A stretch of DNA of 64,000 nt. It comes from Pseudomonas frederiksbergensis. Lineage in GTDB: Bacteria > Pseudomonadota > Gammaproteobacteria > Pseudomonadales > Pseudomonadaceae. Of this stretch, positions 34,752-43,788 are shown in pieces; position 1 is the stretch's first letter; the number at the start of each line of letters is the position of its first letter. A model generated the notes under the pieces. That model was not told the origin of the DNA, searched no databases, and worked only from the letters and a program-made list of their open reading frames with translations. The position numbers were made by a program, and so were the translations under genes. The stretch covers positions 62,001 through 126,000 of the forward strand of contig NZ_MOBP01000013.1 in assembly GCF_003732665.1 (NCBI RefSeq), written 5' to 3'.

Positions 34752-35309
34752 TTAGCCCTGGCGCACCACATGCCCGGTCGCCAGATCCCGAATCACACTC
34801 GGGTTCTTGCGCCCCCCCAGATTCCCGCCCAGGATCAAATCAAGCTGCCCACGGAAATACTGCTCGACCCGCAGTCGCGAACGCGCCGCTGGCCGGCCCT
34901 GAGGGTTGGCAGAGGTGGAGACCAAGGGCCCGACCAACGCACACAAATCCCGCACCAAAGGATGATCGCTGACCCGCAGCGCCACCGTTTCATGCACCCC
35001 GGTAATCCACCGCGGCAACTGGTTCTGGTGTGGCACCAGCCAGGTGTTCGGCCCCGGCCAGGTACTGGCCATGCGGTCCATCCACAGCTCGGGAAAGTCT
35101 TCGAACAGGAAGTCGAACTGGCGAATGTTATCGGCCACCAGGATCAACCCCTTACCCACCGACCGACCTTTGATCATCAAAAGACGATCCACCGCCTCTT
35201 CGTCCCACGGGTCACAACCCAGGCCCCAGACGGCTTCGGTTGGATAGGCAATCACCGCCCCTGCGCGAACGGCTTGCGCGGCTTGTTGCACCCGCCAACT
35301 GTTGACCAT
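34752..35309 (-). CDS. tsaC: threonylcarbamoyl-AMP synthase
   Basis: 185 residues of the YrdC/Sua5 fold. The N-terminal GAVIAYPTEAVWGLGCDP and the C-terminal STSANPQGRPA motif are the ATP- and threonine-binding signatures. It makes threonylcarbamoyl-AMP for t6A37 of ANN-decoding tRNAs. Last gene of the lysM-dprA-tsaC series; 54 bp after dprA. Confidence 0.95.
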   Translation of the reverse strand: MVNSWRVQQAAQAVRAGAVIAYPTEAVWGLGCDPWDEEAVDRLLMIKGRSVGKGLILVADNIRQFDFLFEDFPELWMDRMASTWPGPNTWLVPHQNQLPRWITGVHETVALRVSDHPLVRDLCALVGPLVSTSANPQGRPAARSRLRVEQYFRGQLDLILGGNLGGRKNPSVIRDLATGHVVRQG

Positions 35310-35363
35310 GAAAAACTCTCCGGAATAAGGCTCTGCGCAGTTTACCGATCTTCCTTATAAAAC

Positions 35364-36464
35364 CTAGCTCACCCGCGCAAACCAGCGTCCGCTTTCGCAC
35401 ACCGCCCGGCCCTCCATTTCCAGCTCCGTCAACGCCGCCAGCACTTTGGGCAAGGCCCAGCCGCTGCTTTGCGCCAATGCCTCGCTGGTGTGGGGCGCGG
35501 CGTGAAGCAACATCAACAACGGATGGGTCGCCTGCGGGGTTTGCGTGGATAACGGCAATTGTTGCCAGCCGCGCAGGGCTTCGAGGATGTGGTCGATGGT
35601 TTCCACCAGCATCGCGCCGTCGCGAATCAACTGATGGCAGCCCTTGGCGCCGGGGTGGTGGATCGATCCTGGAATTGCGTACACCTCACGCCCCTGTTCC
35701 GCCGCAAGCCTGGCGGTGATCAACGAACCACTGGCGACACTGGCCTCGACCACCAGCACGCCGAGGGATAAACCGCTGATGATCCGGTTGCGTCGGGGGA
35801 AGTTGCTGGCACTCGGGCCGGCGTCCAGCGGGAACTCGGAAAGTACCGCGCTGCCCGAGGCAATCATGGCGTCTGCCAGGCGTCGGTTGCGCTGTGGATA
35901 AAACTTTTCAAGTCCCGTGCCAAGCACCCCTACCGTTTGCCCGCCAACGTCCAAAGCGGCCTGGTGCGCGGCGGCGTCGATGCCCAGGGCCAAGCCGCTG
36001 GTAATGACGAATCCGGCACCGGCCAGACTGCGGGAAAAGGCGGCGGCGGTGTCCATGCCCGGCCTCGACGCACGCCGACTGCCGACCATCGCCAGTTGCG
36101 GTTTTTCCAGAATGCCCGGATCCCCGGCGACAAATAACAGCGGCGGCGCATCGCTGATTTCCGCCAGCAACGCCGGGTACTCAGGCTGGTCCCACATCAG
36201 CAAATGCTGGCCCGCACGCTCTAGCCAGGCCAATGCGTGGTGGGCGCCATCGCGCACTTCACTGCAGCGCCGAGCCTCGGCACTGGCCGCCGGCAAGCCC
36301 AGCGCCCGCCAGGCACTGGCCGGCGCGCTGATGGCTTTTGACGCCGAGCCGAAGGCTTCGAGCAGTTTTTTAAATCGTGCCGGGCCGAGTTCGGGCAGGC
36401 GATGCAGGCGTAGACGAGCTTCCAGTTCCGCAGGGGAAACAGGGGTAAAAGCAGCGAGCGACAT
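35364..36464 (-). CDS. dprA: DNA-processing protein DprA
   Basis: 366 residues. A SAM-like N-terminal part (LHRLPELGPARFKKLL) precedes the Rossmann-like core with VGSRRASRPG, SGLALGIDAAAH and PRRNRIISGLS. A winged-helix-like C-terminal DML1 domain follows. It loads RecA on incoming single-stranded DNA during transformation. 79 bp downstream of the LysM gene on the same strand. Matches PA0021. Confidence 0.95.
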   Translation of the reverse strand: MSLAAFTPVSPAELEARLRLHRLPELGPARFKKLLEAFGSASKAISAPASAWRALGLPAASAEARRCSEVRDGAHHALAWLERAGQHLLMWDQPEYPALLAEISDAPPLLFVAGDPGILEKPQLAMVGSRRASRPGMDTAAAFSRSLAGAGFVITSGLALGIDAAAHQAALDVGGQTVGVLGTGLEKFYPQRNRRLADAMIASGSAVLSEFPLDAGPSASNFPRRNRIISGLSLGVLVVEASVASGSLITARLAAEQGREVYAIPGSIHHPGAKGCHQLIRDGAMLVETIDHILEALRGWQQLPLSTQTPQATHPLLMLLHAAPHTSEALAQSSGWALPKVLAALTELEMEGRAVCESGRWFARVS

Positions 36465-36543
36465 GGATCATCCTTGATCGTTATGAGCCCCGTTCAAACG
36501 GGAATAAGCTGTGGATAACTCTGTTGGTAACTTGTGGAGCTTG

Positions 36544-37569
36544 CTAAGGATTTCGCACCTTATCCATCACCGCCAGGGATCGCGATGCGTTGAGGACCAA
36601 TCCGTAACTAAGTTTGTCGTAAGTGCGGAAAACCATCAGCAACCCGGCGCGCTCATCGGGAATTTTCAGCGGTTGGCCGGTGACTCGGTCGCGCACGGTT
36701 TCGCCGGTCTTCATCACCACCAGCACGTTGCCTTCGGCCAGGCCATCCCGTTGCCCCTTGTTCAGCGTGACCACGTCCATCGCGCCAATCTGTGTGACCC
36801 CGCGTGGCACATCGATGATCAGGCCGTTGATGTCGGTTTTCGGCGCGCTGGGCATGAACGTCGAATTGATCGCCCGTTCTTCGCCGCTGAACAAGCGGTC
36901 GCCGAGGCGCACTTCCTGAGTCGTGCGTTGCAGCGCGAGGGTGGCGACATCGCCTTCGGTCGCGACAATCTCGCCGCCACCAATGTCATCGGCGTTGATC
37001 CCCAGGAACTCCTTGCTCTGGGGATCGGTGTAGACCTTGCCTTGGCGGAAGATGCCGTACACCGGCTGGTTCGGGTCGAAATGCCCACGGGCGAAGATGC
37101 GGTCACCGGTGCCGCTGAGGACGCGTTCGGCATCACCGGCGACGATGTACGGCGCCTTGTCGAAGTCCTCGACCTTGTCGACGATGCGGTTGCTCAGCAA
37201 AAAACTGTTGATCGATTGCAGCGGGATGCTCGGGATCGCATCGGCCACCGGGCTGCTGCGGACCCGTGGCGAAAGCTTGATGGTGCCCCGGGATTCGCCG
37301 CGATTGAGAGTCAGGCGTGGCTGGCCGTTGACGTAGGTCAGCGTCAGCAAGTCGCCGGGATAGATGAGATTGGGGTTCTGGATTTGCGGATTGACCTGCC
37401 ACAGTTCGGGCCATTTCCACGGCTCACGCAGGAATTTGCCGGAGATGTCCCAAAGTGTGTCGCCCCTTACCACTGTGTATTGCTGCGGAAAACCATCCTT
37501 GAGCTGCACTTGCCCGTGCGCCAAACCGGCCGAGGCCAGAAGGAGCAAGGCGAGTAGTGATTTCCTCAT
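36544..37569 (-). CDS. secreted LysM-domain protein
   Basis: 341 residues with a clear signal peptide (residues 1-19, cleaved near AHG). One LysM domain near the N-terminus (YTVVRGDTLWDISGKFL ... YPGDLLTL) should bind peptidoglycan. The remaining ~250 residues are strand-rich without a catalytic motif I know. The LysM tail pattern WKWPELWQVNPQIQNPNLIYPGD is typical of the Pseudomonas PA0020 family. Divergent from def. Confidence 0.92.
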   Translation of the reverse strand: MRKSLLALLLLASAGLAHGQVQLKDGFPQQYTVVRGDTLWDISGKFLREPWKWPELWQVNPQIQNPNLIYPGDLLTLTYVNGQPRLTLNRGESRGTIKLSPRVRSSPVADAIPSIPLQSINSFLLSNRIVDKVEDFDKAPYIVAGDAERVLSGTGDRIFARGHFDPNQPVYGIFRQGKVYTDPQSKEFLGINADDIGGGEIVATEGDVATLALQRTTQEVRLGDRLFSGEERAINSTFMPSAPKTDINGLIIDVPRGVTQIGAMDVVTLNKGQRDGLAEGNVLVVMKTGETVRDRVTGQPLKIPDERAGLLMVFRTYDKLSYGLVLNASRSLAVMDKVRNP

Positions 37570-37736
37570 GCGGTGAATCCCTTTATTATGTGCGTTCGCG
37601 TAAAACGCCAGAGCCCCCGTGGCTCGCTCCTGGCTCTTGTCAGAGAAAGGAGCTACGTTTTACAACGGTAGCCTGCATCTTCGGACCCGCCAGGCCATCG
37701 ACCCGACTTTACCTCACATGTGCAGCAATTAAGCTT

Positions 37737-38243
37737 ATGGCCATTTTAGACATCCTCGAATTTCCCGACTCGCGCCTGCGCACTATCGCCAAACCGGTGG
37801 CCGTAGTGGACGACGAAGTGCGTCAGTTGGTCGATGATATGTTTGAAACAATGTATGAAGCGCCAGGCATCGGCCTCGCCGCGACCCAGGTCAACGTGCA
37901 CAAACGTATCGTCGTGATGGACCTCTCCGAAGACCGCAGCGAACCCCGGGTGTTCATCAACCCCGAGTTCGAAACCCTGACCGACGAAATGGAGCAATAC
38001 CAGGAAGGCTGCCTGTCTGTTCCGGGCTTCTACGAAAACGTCGATCGGCCGCAAAAGGTCAAGATCAAGGCCCTGGACCGCGACGGCCAGCCTTACGAAC
38101 TGATCGCCGAAGGCCTGCTCGCCGTGTGCATCCAGCATGAATGCGACCACCTCAACGGCAAGTTGTTCGTTGATTACCTGTCCAATCTCAAACGCGACCG
38201 AATCAAGAAGAAACTGGAAAAGCTCCATCGCCAGAACGCTTGA
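37737..38243 (+). CDS. def: peptide deformylase
   Basis: 168 residues from the ATG at 37737; the frame is open upstream but the family begins at MAILDIL. All three motifs are intact: GIGLAATQ, EGCLSVP and HECDH, the last giving the metal ligands and catalytic Glu. It removes the formyl group from nascent proteins. Paired with fmt, which adds the formyl group to initiator tRNA. A hairpin with T-tract separates the two. Confidence 0.98.
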   Translation: MAILDILEFPDSRLRTIAKPVAVVDDEVRQLVDDMFETMYEAPGIGLAATQVNVHKRIVVMDLSEDRSEPRVFINPEFETLTDEMEQYQEGCLSVPGFYENVDRPQKVKIKALDRDGQPYELIAEGLLAVCIQHECDHLNGKLFVDYLSNLKRDRIKKKLEKLHRQNA

Positions 38244-38256
38244 TGCCCTCCTTTCA

Positions 38257-38287
38257 AAGGCTTGCTGCGGCAAGCCTTTTTCTTTTG
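38257..38287 (+). terminator. intrinsic terminator/attenuator between def and fmt
   Basis: Perfect 10-bp stem AAAGGCTTGC / GCAAGCCTTT with loop TGCG and a T-rich tail. It lies 14 bp after the def stop and 27 bp before fmt. Confidence 0.75.
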
Positions 38288-38313
38288 CGACTGCTTTGTA
38301 ATAGAGAGTTTCC

Positions 38314-39273
38314 ATGACTGAGCCACTGCGCATCGTCTTTGCCGGCACCCCGGAATTCGCCGCTGAACACCTCAAGGCCCTGCTCGCCAGCCCTTACGAG
38401 ATCGTCGCGGTCTACACCCAACCGGACCGTCCGGCGGGCCGTGGGCAAAAACTGATGCCGAGCCCGGTCAAGCAACTGGCTCTGGAAAACAACATCCCGG
38501 TGCTGCAACCGCCAACCCTGCGCAACGAAGACGCCCAGGCTGAACTGGCCGCGCTGAAACCCGACTTGCTGGTGGTGGTCGCCTACGGCCTGATCCTGCC
38601 GCAAGTGGTGCTGGATATTCCGCGCCTGGGTTGCATCAACAGCCACGCCTCGTTGCTGCCGCGCTGGCGCGGTGCGGCGCCGATCCAGCGCGCCGTCGAA
38701 GCGGGCGATGCCGAAAGCGGCGTGACCGTGATGCGCATGGAACTGGGCCTGGACACCGGGCCGATGCTGCTGAAAGTCACCACACCGATCACCGGCGAAG
38801 ACACCGGCGGCAGTCTCCACGACCGTTTGGCGGAAATGGGCCCGCCCGCCGTGGTTCAAGCGATTGCCGGTCTCGCTGCCGGCACGCTGGAAGGCGAAGT
38901 GCAGGACGACAGCCTCGCTACCTACGCGCATAAATTGAACAAAGACGAAGCCCGCATCGACTGGAGCCGTCCGGCAGTTGAGCTGGAACGCCTGGTCCGC
39001 GCCTTCAACCCATGGCCGATCACCCACAGCACCTTGAGCGGCGAAGCGTTGAAAGTGCTGGCCGCAAGCCTCGCCGAAGGGCAGGGCAATCCAGGGGAAA
39101 TCCTCAGCGCCAGCAAGGACGGTTTGATCGTCGCCTGCGGTGAAAAGGCCCTGTGCCTGACCCGTCTGCAATTGCCCGGCGGCAAGGCGCTGAACTTCAG
39201 CGACTTGTTCAACAGCCGCCGTGAGAAATTCGCCGTCGGCACCGTGCTCGGCCAAGTGGCGGACGCTCAATGA
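38314..39273 (+). CDS. fmt: methionyl-tRNA formyltransferase
   Basis: 319 residues. Motifs: FAGTPEFAAEHL, the tRNA-contact loop GRGQKLMPSPVK, and the formyl-folate site NSHASLLPRWRGAAPIQRA with the catalytic Asn/His/Asp set. A C-terminal OB-like domain follows. It uses 10-formyl-THF to formylate Met-tRNAfMet. Overlaps rsmB by 4 bp. Confidence 0.97.
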   Translation: MTEPLRIVFAGTPEFAAEHLKALLASPYEIVAVYTQPDRPAGRGQKLMPSPVKQLALENNIPVLQPPTLRNEDAQAELAALKPDLLVVVAYGLILPQVVLDIPRLGCINSHASLLPRWRGAAPIQRAVEAGDAESGVTVMRMELGLDTGPMLLKVTTPITGEDTGGSLHDRLAEMGPPAVVQAIAGLAAGTLEGEVQDDSLATYAHKLNKDEARIDWSRPAVELERLVRAFNPWPITHSTLSGEALKVLAASLAEGQGNPGEILSASKDGLIVACGEKALCLTRLQLPGGKALNFSDLFNSRREKFAVGTVLGQVADAQ

Positions 39274-40580
39274 ACCCGCGTCTGGCCGCCGCCAAGGCAC
39301 TTGCCGCTGTCCTGAACGGAAAAGCTTCGCTCAACAGCTCCCTGCCGACGCAAATGGACAAGGTCGAAGACCGTGATCGCGGCTTCACCCAGGACCTGGC
39401 GTTCGGCACCGCACGCTGGCAGCCGCGTTTGTCGGCGCTGGCGGCCAAGTTGTTGCAGAAGCCGTTCAAAGCTGCGGATGCCGATGTCGAGGCGTTGTTG
39501 CTGGTCGGCCTCTATCAACTGCTCTACACCCGCGTCCCGGCCCACGCCGCCATCGGCGAAACCGTCGGTTGCGCCGACAAGTTGAAAAAGCCCTGGGCCA
39601 AGGCCTTGCTCAACGCCGTACTGCGCCGCGCCCAACGGGAAAGCGAAGCGCTGCTGGCCGAGTTGGAACACGACCCGGTGGTGCGCACCGCCCACCCGCG
39701 CTGGCTGCAAAAATCCCTGAAAGCGTTCTGGCCTGAACAGTGGGAAGCCATTTGCGAAGCGAACAACGCGCATCCGCCGATGATTCTGCGGGTCAACCGT
39801 CGCCATCAGACCCGCGATGCGTACCTCGGCTTGCTGAGTGACGCGGGCATCGCCGCCACACCATGTGTGTACAGCCGCGACGGCATCATTCTCGACGCCG
39901 CCGCCGACGTACGCAGTCTGCCGGGCTTCGCCGAAGGCTGGATCAGCGTGCAGGACGAAGCCGCGCAATTGGCCGCCGACTTGCTCGATCTGGCGCCAGG
40001 CCAACGGGTGCTCGACGCCTGCTGCGCCCCCGGTGGCAAGACCTGCCACATCCTCGAAGCCGAGCCTGCATTGGCCGGCGTGGTGGCGGTGGACCTGGAA
40101 GCCAAGCGTCTGGTGCGGGTGCGGGAAAACCTCGCACGTCTGGGCCTGAGCGCCGAACTGATCGCCGCCGACGGCCGCGACACCGCGACCTGGTGGGACG
40201 GCAAGCCGTTCCAGCGCATTCTGCTGGACGCGCCGTGCTCGGCCACTGGCGTGATCCGTCGTCACCCGGACATCAAGTTGACTCGCCAGCCAGACGACAT
40301 CTCCGCGCTCGCCGTGCTGCAGGGCGAGTTGCTCGACGCCATGTGGATAACCCTGGAAGTGGGCGGGATTCTGCTTTACGCCACCTGCTCGACGCTGCCG
40401 ACCGAGAACACCGAAGTCATCGAAGCCTTTCTCGCCCGCACGCCGGGTGCCCGTGAGCTGGACCTCGCCACCACGGCCGGGATCAAGCAGCCCCATGGTC
40501 GCCAATTGCTGGCCCAGCAGGGCGGCCACGACGGGTTCTACTACGCCAAGCTGATCAAGATTGCCGCCGCGCGCGGTTAA
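39270..40580 (+). CDS. rsmB: 16S rRNA (C967-C5) methyltransferase
   Basis: 436 residues. The N-terminal ~140 residues are NusB-like RNA binding, and the C-terminal part is the SAM-dependent catalytic domain. CCAPGGKTCHIL binds SAM; the two active-site Cys are in LDAPCSATG and YATCSTLP. Translationally coupled to fmt by ATGA, then 24 bp to trkA. Confidence 0.96.
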   Translation: MNPRLAAAKALAAVLNGKASLNSSLPTQMDKVEDRDRGFTQDLAFGTARWQPRLSALAAKLLQKPFKAADADVEALLLVGLYQLLYTRVPAHAAIGETVGCADKLKKPWAKALLNAVLRRAQRESEALLAELEHDPVVRTAHPRWLQKSLKAFWPEQWEAICEANNAHPPMILRVNRRHQTRDAYLGLLSDAGIAATPCVYSRDGIILDAAADVRSLPGFAEGWISVQDEAAQLAADLLDLAPGQRVLDACCAPGGKTCHILEAEPALAGVVAVDLEAKRLVRVRENLARLGLSAELIAADGRDTATWWDGKPFQRILLDAPCSATGVIRRHPDIKLTRQPDDISALAVLQGELLDAMWITLEVGGILLYATCSTLPTENTEVIEAFLARTPGARELDLATTAGIKQPHGRQLLAQQGGHDGFYYAKLIKIAAARG

Positions 40581-40604
40581 CCGGATTTTCAAGGGAGTGA
40601 CTGG

Positions 40605-41978
40605 ATGAAAATCATCATCCTTGGCGCAGGGCAGGTCGGCGGTTCGCTGGCGGAACACTTGGCCAGCGAAGCCAACGACATCACCGTGGTCGACACCGAT
40701 GCCGAACGCCTGCGCGACCTCGGCGACCGTCTCGACATTCGCACCGTGCAAGGCCGCGCGTCGTTCCCGACGGTGCTGCGTCAGGCCGGCGCCGACGATG
40801 CGGACATGCTGGTGGCGGTGACCAACAGCGACGAGACCAACATGGTCGCTTGCCAGGTCGCCCACACCCTGTTCCACACCCCGACCAAAATCGCCCGGGT
40901 TCGCGAAGCCGCGTATCTGACCCGGGGCGGGCTGTTCAACAACGACGCGATCCCGGTGGACGTGCTGATCAGCCCGGAGCAAGTGGTCACCAATTACATC
41001 AAGCGCCTGATCGAACACCCCGGCGCCTTGCAGGTGATCGACTTCGCCGAAGGCAAAGCCCAACTGGTGGCGGTGAAGGCTTACTACGGCGGGCCGTTGG
41101 TGGGTCAGCAACTGCGCCAGTTGCGCGAGCACATGCCGAACGTCGAAACCCGCGTCGCGGCGATTTTTCGCCGGGACCGGCCGATCCTGCCCCAGGGCGA
41201 TACGGTGATCGAGGCCGACGACGAGGTGTTTTTCATCGCCGCCAAGGCGAATATTCGCGCGGTGATGAGCGAAATGCGCCGTCTCGATGAAACCTACAAG
41301 CGCATCGTCATTGCTGGCGGCGGGCAGATCGGCGAGCGACTTGCCGAGGCCATCGAAAGCCGTTACCAGGTAAAGATCATCGAGATGAACCCGGCGCGCT
41401 GCCGCTACCTCTCGGACACCCTCGACAGCACCGTGGTGTTGCAGGGCAGCGCTTCGGACCGCGACTTGCTGCTGGAAGAGAACATCGCCGACGCCGATAT
41501 CTTCCTGGCTCTGACCAACGATGACGAAGCCAACATCATGTCCTCGCTGCTGGCCAAACGGCTGGGCGCGAAGAAGGTGATGACGATCATCAACAATCCG
41601 GCTTACGTTGATTTGATCCAGGGCGGCGACATCGACATCGCCATCAGCCCGCAACTGGCGACCATCGGCACCTTACTCGCCCACGTGCGCCGGGGCGATA
41701 TCGTCAGCGTGCACTCACTGCGCCGGGGCGCGGCGGAGGCCATCGAGGCGATTGCCCACGGTGATGCGAAGTCGAGCAAGGTGATTGGCAAGGCCATCGA
41801 GAACATCGGCTTACCGCCGGGCACCACGATTGGCGCGATCATTCGAGATGAAGAAGTGATCATTGCCCATGACGATACGGTGATCAAAACCGGCGACCAC
41901 GTAATTCTGTTCCTTGTGGATAAGAAGCACATTCGGGATGTGGAGAAGCTGTTTCACGTCGGGTTGAGCTTCTTCTGA
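40605..41978 (+). CDS. trkA: Trk potassium system peripheral NAD-binding protein
   Basis: 457 residues in two TrkA_N-TrkA_C halves. The first NAD loop is ILGAGQVGGSLAEHL (5-19), the second IAGGGQIGERLAEAI (about 237-251). It binds the inner face of the TrkH/TrkG channel and gates K+ uptake by nucleotide state. Shine-Dalgarno AAGGGAG. A class B REP pair follows. Confidence 0.96.
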   Translation: MKIIILGAGQVGGSLAEHLASEANDITVVDTDAERLRDLGDRLDIRTVQGRASFPTVLRQAGADDADMLVAVTNSDETNMVACQVAHTLFHTPTKIARVREAAYLTRGGLFNNDAIPVDVLISPEQVVTNYIKRLIEHPGALQVIDFAEGKAQLVAVKAYYGGPLVGQQLRQLREHMPNVETRVAAIFRRDRPILPQGDTVIEADDEVFFIAAKANIRAVMSEMRRLDETYKRIVIAGGGQIGERLAEAIESRYQVKIIEMNPARCRYLSDTLDSTVVLQGSASDRDLLLEENIADADIFLALTNDDEANIMSSLLAKRLGAKKVMTIINNPAYVDLIQGGDIDIAISPQLATIGTLLAHVRRGDIVSVHSLRRGAAEAIEAIAHGDAKSSKVIGKAIENIGLPPGTTIGAIIRDEEVIIAHDDTVIKTGDHVILFLVDKKHIRDVEKLFHVGLSFF

Positions 41979-42008
41979 TCCGGCATTTGCGGTGGCGGGG
42001 CGGGCCTC

Positions 42009-42083
42009 TTCGCGAGCAAGCCCGCTCCCACATTGGTTGTGTGTACACCACTTATTAACTGTGGGAGCGGGCTTGCTCGCGAA
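42009..42083. repeat. REP pair, class B (inverted)
   Basis: TTCGCGAGCAAGCCCGCTCC and its inverse with a ~27-bp centre, between trkA and the TPR gene. Confidence 0.9.
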
Positions 42084-42138
42084 GGCGGCCTCACTCAACC
42101 AGATCAACCCCTGACACACCTCAACAAGGAATCCACCC

Positions 42139-42453
42139 ATGCTCGAATCCCTGGAAAAAATGCTCGCCAAGGGTGTGGATAACTCATTGCTGCGCTTCGG
42201 CCTGGGCAAGGGTTATCTGGATCTTGGGGAAAACGCCAAGGCTGCGGAGCATTTTCAGCGTTGCGTCGAGTTCGATCCGAAATATTCAGCGGCGTGGAAG
42301 TTGTTAGGCAAAGCGCATCTGGCGCTGGCGGACCATGGGGCCGCACGCCAGGCCTGGGAGCAAGGCCTAGAAGCCGCCCGCGCCCATGGCGATAAGCAGG
42401 CGGAGAAGGAAATGACGGTGTTCCTGAAGAAGCTTGATCGCCAGGCTCACTGA
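42139..42453 (+). CDS. small tetratricopeptide-repeat protein
   Basis: 104 residues made of two to three TPR-like helix pairs: NSLLRFGLGKGYLDLGENAKAAEHFQRCVEFDP and SAAWKLLGKAHLALADHGAARQAWEQGLEAA. No signal peptide. It is probably a cytosolic scaffold; partner unknown. Shine-Dalgarno AAGGA. Its stop touches that of the convergent PilZ gene. Corresponds to PA0015. Confidence 0.88.
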   Translation: MLESLEKMLAKGVDNSLLRFGLGKGYLDLGENAKAAEHFQRCVEFDPKYSAAWKLLGKAHLALADHGAARQAWEQGLEAARAHGDKQAEKEMTVFLKKLDRQAH

Positions 42454-42693
42454 TCAGAGATAACGCAGGCCAATCCCTTCAGCGTCCACCAGCACCACTT
42501 CCATGCGCACCCGCGGCGCGCCTGTGGGTAAGTCCTGGACCTGACCATAAACCACCGCGCCCTTGGGCAACGCCGCCAGGGTCGGGTGCTTGACGTAGAC
42601 GCCCGTGGTCGAAAGATTGCGGGTCTGGCCCAGGCATTCGCCAAAGCTGTCGTGGCTGATCTTGATACGAAATGATTTGCGGTGTTCGGACAT
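42454..42693 (-). CDS. PilZ-domain protein (c-di-GMP receptor)
   Basis: 79 residues from the ATG at 42693; the open frame upstream runs into a REP pair and is not coding. The two c-di-GMP motifs are intact: RKSFR (RxxxR) and NLSTTG (D/NxSxxG). It is a stand-alone PilZ domain, like PA0012. With the cyclase and phosphodiesterase at the left end this is the third c-di-GMP gene of the window. Confidence 0.9.
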   Translation of the reverse strand: MSEHRKSFRIKISHDSFGECLGQTRNLSTTGVYVKHPTLAALPKGAVVYGQVQDLPTGAPRVRMEVVLVDAEGIGLRYL

Positions 42694-42735
42694 CTTCTGC
42701 GCCCTTATATGAACGGCTGTGGATAAACGACCCCT

Positions 42736-42827
42736 TGTAGGAGCGAGGCTTGCCCGCGAAGAGGCCATCAAATTCAACATTGATGTTGAATGGAAGGTCG
42801 CCTTCGCGGGCAAGCCTCGCTCCTACA
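42736..42827. repeat. REP pair, class A (inverted)
   Basis: TGTAGGAGCGAGGCTTGCCC and its inverse with a ~40-bp centre. It is flanked on both sides by perfect DnaA boxes (42718 and 42836). Confidence 0.9.
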
Positions 42828-42860
42828 GGACGGGGTTATCCACAGATCGTGCCATTAACG

Positions 42861-43748
42861 TCAATACCAGCGCTCTTCGCCCGGTGGACGCTTCTTGAAG
42901 CGTTTCATGCTCCACATGTACTGGCTCGGATACGCCCCCACGTAGCGCTCAACCACTTTGCTCATGGCGGCGCAGGATGTCTCGGTATCGGTGCTGTACA
43001 TGGCTTCCGGCGCGGCTTCGAGGATCACTTTGTAGCCTGAACCGTCCGGCAGGCGCAGGGCATGCAGGAACACGCCGACCGCTTTGCCGCCGGCGAGCAT
43101 GTTCGGCACAAACTTGCTGGTCAGCGCCTGGGTGGCGAAGAACGGCACGAAGATGCCGGCGGATTCGGCCGGTTCCGGGTCAGCGGGGATGCCCACTGCA
43201 CCACCTTTGCGCACTTCCTTGATCACACTGAGGATGCCTTCCTTGGTGGAAGCGGCCACGCGGTTGCCCAGTTGTACCCGCTGCTTGCGCAGCAAATCAT
43301 CCACAGCCTTCAATTTCGGCGGACGATAGAAAATGATCGGTTTGCACTGGCTGCAATAGAAGTGATTCAACACTTCCCAATTGCCGAGGTGGCTGGTGAT
43401 GCCGACCACGCCTTTGCCGGACGCGAGCGCATCCTTCAACACGTCGAGGCCTTCGACTTCGCGCACCAGGTCGATGGAGCGCTGGGCCGGCCAGATCCAG
43501 GCGCAGGCGCTTTCGGTCAGGGACTTGCCGATGTCTTTCAGGCTCTGGCCCACCAGACGTTCGCGCTCGGCCGGGTCCATCTCCGGGAAGCACTTGGCCA
43601 GGTTGATCCGCACCACGTCGCGGGAACGGTTGGGGGTTTTCCACATCATCCAGCCGATGGCCGCGCCGACTGCCTGCACGGCCCGCCACGGAAGCAGGGC
43701 AAACAGCCGCAGAGCGCCTACCAGCAAGGCGCCTTTAAACTTATCCAC
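42861..43748 (-). CDS. lpxL: lipid A lauroyl-type acyltransferase
   Basis: 295 residues of the LpxL/HtrB family. An N-terminal membrane helix precedes the H-x4-E motif in HLGNWE; later motifs include FYRPPKLKAVDDLLRKQR and GIPADPEPAESAGIFVPFF. It adds a secondary acyl chain to lipid A at the inner membrane. The start is GTG with Shine-Dalgarno AGGAG six bases away; a perfect DnaA box overlaps the start codon. Matches PA0011. Confidence 0.92.
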   Translation of the reverse strand: MDKFKGALLVGALRLFALLPWRAVQAVGAAIGWMMWKTPNRSRDVVRINLAKCFPEMDPAERERLVGQSLKDIGKSLTESACAWIWPAQRSIDLVREVEGLDVLKDALASGKGVVGITSHLGNWEVLNHFYCSQCKPIIFYRPPKLKAVDDLLRKQRVQLGNRVAASTKEGILSVIKEVRKGGAVGIPADPEPAESAGIFVPFFATQALTSKFVPNMLAGGKAVGVFLHALRLPDGSGYKVILEAAPEAMYSTDTETSCAAMSKVVERYVGAYPSQYMWSMKRFKKRPPGEERWY

Positions 43749-43788
43749 AGGTCACTCCTGATCTTGTGCTGTGTACGAGGCGGCCATT

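Noticed and set aside
39267..41654. 795-codon open frame on the minus strand across rsmB and trkA
   Set aside because: Shadow of two certain genes in high-GC sequence; its His/Gln/Arg-rich translation has no domain.
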